A DNA stretch of 19,031 nucleotides, taken from contig JAJHRJ010000003.1 of NCBI GenBank assembly GCA_020832865.1, positions 1 through 19,031 on the forward strand, in the 5' to 3' direction. A model generated the notes under the pieces. It was not told the origin of the DNA. It did no database searches and saw only the letters and a program-made list of their open reading frames with translations. This document shows, piece by piece, positions 14,015 to 19,031 of this stretch. Origin of the DNA: Desulfurococcaceae archaeon (GTDB taxonomy: Archaea > Thermoproteota > Thermoprotei_A > Sulfolobales > Desulfurococcaceae). The position numbers and the translations under genes were made by a program. Position 1 is the first letter of the stretch. Each line of letters starts with the position of its first letter.

Positions 14015-15633
14015 ACACCTATCTCTACTGATTTTACAATAGAGTCTACAATGTTAAATGGTATTCCTGATCTCCTCGACAATAGCGTTACTAGTTTATT
14101 AGTTAAGGCCTTCTCCACACTACTTCTACTACTCTCGTCTCCAAGTATCACGGAGAGAGATCTAGCGATTTCAGGAATGTACTTCGCTATTGTTTCAACT
14201 CTACGCATAGTTTCCTTTTCTCTAGCTTTCCTCGCAAGGTAGCGTTTGAGTTCTCGGGCGGCCTCCATAATAGCTAGTCTTATTTCCCTCCTGATCTCGG
14301 GGACGTCTGCTATGCTCTCTTTTCCAACGCCTCTGAACGGTATCTTCGTGCTACACAAGTGAACTAGTATAGTGAGCTGTGTTGGAAAAGAGATCATGTA
14401 GTGATCCCAGTTTATGTCCTCTCTCACGACTTGGGTTATTACGTCTGTGCTCTCATCGTATATAAGAGGAACTCTATTTGCATATCTCAATATAAATGGC
14501 TGATCCTGTGGGCTCATAGGGGTCTTGCCACCATAGCTTACACCAGCCTCTACTATGAATGGGTGGCCTTCATAGGAGCGTGGGCTTCTGCTCACAACGT
14601 AGAGGAACTCTGGCTCAAAAACCCTCTTTAACCCGGATTCTAATACATCTCTGCCGAGTGGCGAGAGTGAACTTGCAAGTGGTGGCCTATACTTGTCGTA
14701 GTTTTTAATTGTATTGAATAATCTCTGTACCTCCTCCTCTGTGAGTTCTTGTGGTTTTTTAGAGGGGTTAATACCAGCGGTGTTTATGAGTATTCTAGCT
14801 GTTGATGGACCTATGCTCTGAAAGCTACTCGCTAGAAACTCTTCGAGGGTTTTGTCTCCATTGTTGTTTAAGAGAATTTTCAACATTTCCAGGTCTATTC
14901 CCTGTGGGTGAGGCTTTGTCTCACGTGGTGGCCTGGGTATTGCCGTGGTTACTCTAGGGTAGTATACTATCTCGTTTTCCGGTGTAATAAGGGTCATATT
15001 TGCGTATGGTGTAATAATTGATGTTCTATGGAGATACTCTAGAATTCTCTGCTTAGCCCTATTCCAGTCTCCCTCAATAGTAACTGAGACCACTGTTCCA
15101 TGCCAGTCTCGGGTTTTTCTCCAAGCTCCTCTCTCAATTATAACTGGCTCATTTTTATTAACGTCTATTCTGAGCTTGAAGTAATATATCATTCTGTAGT
15201 TTTCTCTACTAGTAGTTACCTCTACTGGCCTCCCAGTAGTCATTTGCGCGTAGAGGACAACCATTTTCACGCCTAGACCATACATTCCACGAGACTGCTT
15301 CATAGAGTATTTACTACTAAAGAGCACTTTTCCAAAAGCGTAGGGAACAATATCTGGTGGTATGCCAATACCGTTATCTTCAACAGTGATCTTATAGAAC
15401 TCTTGGACTTCATCCGCCCTCTCAATAGAGATCTTCACATCTGGTAGAATACCGTGCATATCAGTAGCGTCGAGAGCATTATCAACAAGCTCTTTAATAG
15501 CCTGGTAGAACGCCTTCACAGGGTTTGAGAAGCCGGCTACTTCACGGTACTTATAGAAGAACTCTGCTGGACTAATACTCGCGTATTTCTCCTCGATAAT
15601 AGCAGTCATAAGCACTACACCCACATACACCAT
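14011..15633 (-). CDS. top6B: DNA topoisomerase VI subunit B
   Basis: This is the ATPase subunit that drives DNA passage. The GHKL domain is plain: N box KELVDNALDATD (about 47-58), VEDNGIGIP (84-92) with the G1 glycines, SRGMYGLGVKMVVLYAQ (114-130) and GTVVSVTIEGDW. A helix-two-turn-helix insert (about 250-330, with ILINTAGINP) and the transducer domain with the lysine of TKIPFRGVGKESIAD complete it. At 540 residues the length is normal. The ATG at 15633 is the first start; ATG 15609 (eight residues shorter) resembles other family N-termini better. GATTATATAG on the minus strand near 15645-15655 is a likely TATA element. It is first in a two-gene operon with top6A. Confidence 0.95.
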   Translation of the reverse strand: MVYVGVVLMTAIIEEKYASISPAEFFYKYREVAGFSNPVKAFYQAIKELVDNALDATDMHGILPDVKISIERADEVQEFYKITVEDNGIGIPPDIVPYAFGKVLFSSKYSMKQSRGMYGLGVKMVVLYAQMTTGRPVEVTTSRENYRMIYYFKLRIDVNKNEPVIIERGAWRKTRDWHGTVVSVTIEGDWNRAKQRILEYLHRTSIITPYANMTLITPENEIVYYPRVTTAIPRPPRETKPHPQGIDLEMLKILLNNNGDKTLEEFLASSFQSIGPSTARILINTAGINPSKKPQELTEEEVQRLFNTIKNYDKYRPPLASSLSPLGRDVLESGLKRVFEPEFLYVVSRSPRSYEGHPFIVEAGVSYGGKTPMSPQDQPFILRYANRVPLIYDESTDVITQVVREDINWDHYMISFPTQLTILVHLCSTKIPFRGVGKESIADVPEIRREIRLAIMEAARELKRYLARKAREKETMRRVETIAKYIPEIARSLSVILGDESSRSSVEKALTNKLVTLLSRRSGIPFNIVDSIVKSVEIGV

Positions 15634-15952
15634 AACCTTCTTCTATATAATCGGATTATAAGTGACCAGATAAACCTCAACGCGCTGTTTAAACTTCATA
15701 GTGACTTATGAAGGCCGTAGGAGGCAGGGTCTCAAGAGTAACTTAAGATGTAGGGTCTTCGCAGGGTCTTTACTACTGCTTGAGATCGCGTCTACTTTGG
15801 GGTGAGGAATAAAGTAATGGCTATGAAACTACGTGCTATATGAACATGTATGAGAGTGAACCTGCGGCGGTAATACTATCGGTTTACTCTATCTAAAACC
15901 CCTTAAAAAACCTGTCAACGCCTTCGCGTTAAAAGCCACTAGTAAATAGTAG
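15634..15952. other. Gene-free region between topoisomerase VI and pilus operons
   Basis: I see no protein gene longer than about 16 codons. It holds the top6B promoter at the left and, near the right end, AT-rich elements (CTTAAAAAAC at 15902-15911 and GTTAAAAG at 15928-15935) that can drive the pilin gene. In between are a 7-bp hairpin (CTTCATA 15694-15700 with TATGAAG 15707-15713), a longer inverted repeat (15728-15736 with 15779-15787) and three copies of GGGTCT (15727-15732, 15753-15758 and 15764-15769). These may mark a small RNA or regulatory structure. Confidence 0.5.
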
Positions 15953-15961
15953 GTGTTAAAC

Positions 15962-16354
15962 ATGGAGGGGGTTTCAGGCATAGTTGCGACATCAATACTA
16001 TTAGCACTAACAATAGCTGGGGGGCTACTCCTCTACGCGTATATATCTCGGTATCTCACGTCATCTATACAGTCAAGCGAGGTAGTAATTGATAGTGCCT
16101 ATTACTTAACACCACTAAGAAGACTCGAAGTAACAGTGAGAAATATTGGAATGAACACTGCAAACATAACGAGTATAGAGGTTATATTCGCAAACAGTTC
16201 CTCAATAACTAGCTCTATTAGTGGAAACACGATGATCTCGCCTGGGGAAACCCGGACAATAAGTATAACCAATATAGATAGACCACTATATGTCATTGTA
16301 TACTTTGATAATACACGTAAGACTGAGCCGGCAGTAGTTAGAATAATAGGCTAA
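15962..16354 (+). CDS. Archaeal type IV pilin-like protein
   Basis: The protein has 130 residues with a very short leader and a single N-terminal hydrophobic helix: MEG then VSGIVATSILLALTIAGG. A glycine at residue 3 followed by a hydrophobic stretch fits a class III signal cleaved by the archaeal prepilin peptidase after residue 3. The mature protein keeps the hydrophobic helix that assembles pili. The rest is strand-rich, with many Ser, Asn and Thr and several N-glycosylation sequons (NIT, NSS), as expected of a surface subunit. ATG 15962 has AGTAGGTG (15948-15955) as ribosome binding site; GTG 15953 lies within that site. It is followed by the assembly ATPase and the membrane platform gene. 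Which appendage it forms is not known. Confidence 0.8.
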   Translation: MEGVSGIVATSILLALTIAGGLLLYAYISRYLTSSIQSSEVVIDSAYYLTPLRRLEVTVRNIGMNTANITSIEVIFANSSSITSSISGNTMISPGETRTISITNIDRPLYVIVYFDNTRKTEPAVVRIIG

Positions 16355-16358
16355 TTTA

Positions 16359-17924
16359 GTGTATAGTATGCGAAGAGCCCTCTCACTAAATATAAGACGT
16401 TTTTTTGCTTTTCCCTCATTTCTTAGTGCTTTTATAAAGCTTCTAAAGGCTCAAGGTATTGGCGGTAGTGATTTTACTAGAAGCATAGTTGAGCTCATAT
16501 TTGACCTCTATGTTAGGAGTTACAGGTGTGAGGAGATACAACTAGCAGAGGTACTAGAACAATACAGATTACTAGGCATTGTCGACGTAGCTATTGGTAC
16601 TAGTAATGGAGAACTATACTATGTAGTCAGCGAGCCACGACTTACACGAAGCGATATTCACGTAGCAGTAGAGAGCTATTTGAGTAGCGTAAATAGCCGT
16701 GTTGAGGATGACTTAGACTACTTGAATACGCGGAGCTCACTGAGCGCAAGTGACTACAATTATCTTAAAATTTACAGTGGACTAGGCCCTCTCTTACCAT
16801 TTATAATTGACGAGAAAATCGAAGACATTTCTCTGAGTAGAAGTAGTGGTAGAGTTTACATTGTACACAGCGACTTCTCGTGGTATGGGTGGATTAGAAG
16901 CAACGTGGTCATAGACCCAGGGTTAGTAGACAGGCTTGCGATGACTATCTCTAGGAAGACGGGTAAACACCTCTCTATGACGCAGCCCCTCGCGGAGGGG
17001 TCTATTAAGGGGTTAGTAAGGGTTAGCGTAGTCTACGGTGACACGATCTCCTCTCAGGGAACGAGTATTGTTATAAGAAAAAAGCCCGGGGAACTCTGGA
17101 CTATTACAAGGCTCATAAATGAGGGCACTATTACAACTGAGCTAGCGTCTTACCTCTGGCTTATCCTAGAGAGGCGTGGCTGGATTATAGTAGCAGGCCC
17201 TGTAAGTGCTGGTAAAACCACGCTACTTCAGGCAATGTTAACGCTAATACCTCCAAGTAGAAAAGTCATCATAATTGAGGATACACCTGAGCTCGTAGCT
17301 ACTAGTGACTTATGGGACGTCTTCGCGGAGCGTGCAGAGGTATTCTCCCAGGTGTCTCCAATAGATAGCTATGTGCTCTTAAAGTTTGCTCTGAGGCGGA
17401 GACCAGACTACATTGTTATCGGGGAGGTTAGGGGTGTTGAGGCTCGCTTACTAGTACAGGCTTCGAGGCTTGGACACGGTGTCTTAAACACCATTCACGC
17501 TGATAGCTCAGAGTCTGTTATACAGAGGCTTACAGCGCCACCTATATCCATACCTAAGAACCTTTTAAACAACATCTGGACGATCGTGTTAATGAGTGTT
17601 CAAGGTAGTAAGAGGCGTGTTATAAGAGTGTCAGAGGTGTCAAATAGTGGTTCTCTAGTTGACATCTTTGACTCTAGTAGTCAAGAACACCTCGAACTTG
17701 AAGATATAGCTTCGCGGTGTGAGAGGCTAAGACAATACTATCATGGTAGTAGACTGCAGGAGGCGCTAGCAGAGAGGGCTCTCTTTCTCGAGAAGCTCGT
17801 CTCGAGAGGCGTCTTCTCACACTGGGAGTTATCTGGGAAGATATCAGAGTACTACTTCAACCGGGAACTTAGCAGTACACGCGAGGTGAGTGTTTACAGT
17901 GTTGAAGAGGGTTTTTCACAGTAG
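16359..17924 (+). CDS. Type II/IV secretion (pilus assembly) ATPase
   Basis: This 521-residue GspE/VirB11-superfamily ATPase powers pilus extension at the cytoplasmic face. Walker A is GPVSAGKT (280-287), the Asp box IIEDTPEL (305-312), Walker B YIVIGE (351-356) and the His box GHGVLNTIHADS (about 373-384). Two arginine-rich positions (LRRRPD, GEVRG) are in the expected places. The N-terminal domain (about 60-260) is the usual ring domain, while the last 90 residues are a variable tail. The start is GTG 16359 or ATG 16368, 4 or 13 nt after the pilin stop. Its 3' end overlaps the membrane-protein gene by 26 nt, so pilin, ATPase and platform form one operon. Confidence 0.93.
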   Translation: MYSMRRALSLNIRRFFAFPSFLSAFIKLLKAQGIGGSDFTRSIVELIFDLYVRSYRCEEIQLAEVLEQYRLLGIVDVAIGTSNGELYYVVSEPRLTRSDIHVAVESYLSSVNSRVEDDLDYLNTRSSLSASDYNYLKIYSGLGPLLPFIIDEKIEDISLSRSSGRVYIVHSDFSWYGWIRSNVVIDPGLVDRLAMTISRKTGKHLSMTQPLAEGSIKGLVRVSVVYGDTISSQGTSIVIRKKPGELWTITRLINEGTITTELASYLWLILERRGWIIVAGPVSAGKTTLLQAMLTLIPPSRKVIIIEDTPELVATSDLWDVFAERAEVFSQVSPIDSYVLLKFALRRRPDYIVIGEVRGVEARLLVQASRLGHGVLNTIHADSSESVIQRLTAPPISIPKNLLNNIWTIVLMSVQGSKRRVIRVSEVSNSGSLVDIFDSSSQEHLELEDIASRCERLRQYYHGSRLQEALAERALFLEKLVSRGVFSHWELSGKISEYYFNRELSSTREVSVYSVEEGFSQ

Positions 17925-19031
17925 TTTTAATAAATGCCTTGACGAGTACCTTGTAGATTTCCTCACAGCACTCTCAGCTTTCGAGTCTACGGGACTTCGA
18001 GTATACGATCTCTTCACAGCGGTTTATAGGGGAGAGATTAGAGTAGCTGAGTGCTATGAGCACGTGGCGAGACTATATACTATACTAGAGAAGTCTCTTG
18101 GAGACCCACGTGTAGCTTTGCAGGAGCTGAGCAGGGGGCTTAGGGCAACTAAGTTAGCTGGCTTTCTAAGGGGTTATAGTGATGTCTTAGTGACGAGTGG
18201 AGATACAGGGACATATGTTAATAGCTCTCTCCGCTCAGAGCTCTCGGCTATGAAGGCTAAAATTGAGGGCTCACTAAGGGTCTTAGAGACACTCTACGAG
18301 TCAAATATAGCTTTAATACTCACATTGTCACTACTAGTTGTAATGCCTATATGGGGTTTTTCAGCGTGGATTAGTCTACTGACTATTCAGCTTAGCGGCT
18401 TACTCAGCTACATGCTCGCCTTTAAGATTGCGAGAAAGCTCTATTATCCAGTACACAATGCCCTATTAGTAGTTGATGTACTATACATACTCACTTTACC
18501 AGTTTTCACTACTATATCTCAACTCGGCTTACTTAATCTAATAATACTAGTAGTACTGCACTTGTCAACACGGAGATTTATGAGAGGCCTATTTAACCTA
18601 GAAGTAGAAGCTATTAGAATTTTCAGGGAGACACACAGCGCAGTGCTACTTGGCAGGTCACTAGACTTAGCTCTTCTAGATTCTCTGAGAAAGTCTCAAT
18701 TAGAGGTTTTAAGAGCTATTGGCACAGGCCTTATACGTGGTCTTGAGGGCCATGAGGTTCTCGGTAAGCTTAAATTGCCGCAACTACCACTTAAAGTGTT
18801 AACGCTTCTCTTTAACCCGCTGAAATACGGTTATACTGGTGTAGCATATTTGTCGGCGGTAAATGTCTTTATTGAGGAGTTAATGAGTACGCGAATACTC
18901 GTCAAGGAGAAGACACGTCTCTACGCGTTACACGTGTTAATACTAGCTCTCCTGGTCTCAGCATCATACATAATGCTCTCACAAATACCCATAATAGTAC
19001 ACGGAAATACCTGGCTCATAGGCCTGTATGG
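17899..19031 (+). CDS. TadC/ArlJ-like pilus platform membrane protein (partial, runs off window)
   Basis: The frame stays open for 377 codons to the window edge. It has the T2SS-F architecture: an N-terminal cytosolic domain with FLTALSAFESTGLRVYDLF and ALQELSRGLRATKLAGFLRGY. Next comes SGDTGTYVNSSLRSELSAM, then a membrane helix pair (about 138-178, SNIALILTLSLLVVMPIWGF onward) and a second pair (about 187-225). A second cytosolic F-domain half follows, and another membrane helix begins near residue 345. Such proteins anchor the ATPase and pilin at the membrane. GTG 17899 has GAGGTGA (17883-17889) as ribosome binding site; GTG 17890 is the only earlier in-frame start. The C-terminus lies outside the window. 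Confidence 0.85.
   Translation, partial: MLKRVFHSSFNKCLDEYLVDFLTALSAFESTGLRVYDLFTAVYRGEIRVAECYEHVARLYTILEKSLGDPRVALQELSRGLRATKLAGFLRGYSDVLVTSGDTGTYVNSSLRSELSAMKAKIEGSLRVLETLYESNIALILTLSLLVVMPIWGFSAWISLLTIQLSGLLSYMLAFKIARKLYYPVHNALLVVDVLYILTLPVFTTISQLGLLNLIILVVLHLSTRRFMRGLFNLEVEAIRIFRETHSAVLLGRSLDLALLDSLRKSQLEVLRAIGTGLIRGLEGHEVLGKLKLPQLPLKVLTLLFNPLKYGYTGVAYLSAVNVFIEELMSTRILVKEKTRLYALHVLILALLVSASYIMLSQIPIIVHGNTWLIGLY

Noticed and set aside
15867..15876. GCGGTAATAC, a 10-base match in sense orientation to the 16S 530 region
   Set aside because: Only ten bases match and no flanking rRNA sequence follows, so it is best taken as chance.

Overview
The window looks like the chromosome of a hyperthermophilic crenarchaeon (Thermoproteota), most likely of the Desulfurococcales type. 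The evidence is a topoisomerase VI gene pair, RadA, GGGP synthase for archaeal lipids, Sec61-beta, archaeal Elf1, an archaeal-type threonyl-tRNA synthetase with its own editing domain, an intron-bearing tRNA, an archaeal pilin operon and box C/D guide RNAs. Base composition is moderately AT-rich. Many genes start with GTG or TTG and several use GGTG/GGAGG ribosome binding sites. The order-level placement is inference from gene content only.

Layout. 1-431 (minus): start of a TrkA-N Rossmann protein that runs off the window. 539-613 (minus): tRNA-Arg(UCU). 614-1147: gene-free, holding a GC-rich block able to fold into hairpins. 1148-4115: four-gene 2-oxoacid:ferredoxin oxidoreductase operon (gamma, delta, alpha, beta), then an unrecognised gene to 4635. 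4693-4781: tRNA-Pro(CGG) with a 14-nt intron in a clear bulge-helix-bulge. 4801-6300: SWIM zinc protein, Elf1, GGGP synthase. 6317-6574 (minus): MazG-like protein, divergent from Sec61-beta (6653-6832). 7054-8002: membrane protein plus L24e/TRASH-like zinc protein. 8117-8837 (minus): HIT hydrolase and a small unknown. 8888-9865 (minus): RadA, divergent from threonyl-tRNA synthetase (9944-11779), which is followed by an ASCH-HTH protein and a 51-residue zinc ribbon. 12701-15633 (minus): topoisomerase VI B and A. 15634-15952: gene-free. 15962 to the end: pilin, secretion ATPase and TadC/ArlJ-like membrane protein (cut by the window edge).

The least expected content is three unannotated box C/D guide RNAs (minus 6937-6992, plus 8056-8119, plus 12648-12703). 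Each has C and D boxes, 12-nt guides and an AT-rich TATA-like element about 25 nt upstream. One D guide is complementary to the 16S 530-loop sequence and another to the conserved 23S UGAGACAGGUC stretch near the peptidyl-transferase centre. In two of the three, the D box touches the stop codon of a convergent protein gene.

The genes belong to core metabolism (oxoacid oxidation, lipid synthesis), information processing (recombination, topology, transcription, translation, RNA modification) and surface structures (pilus). No insertion sequence, prophage or CRISPR array was seen.
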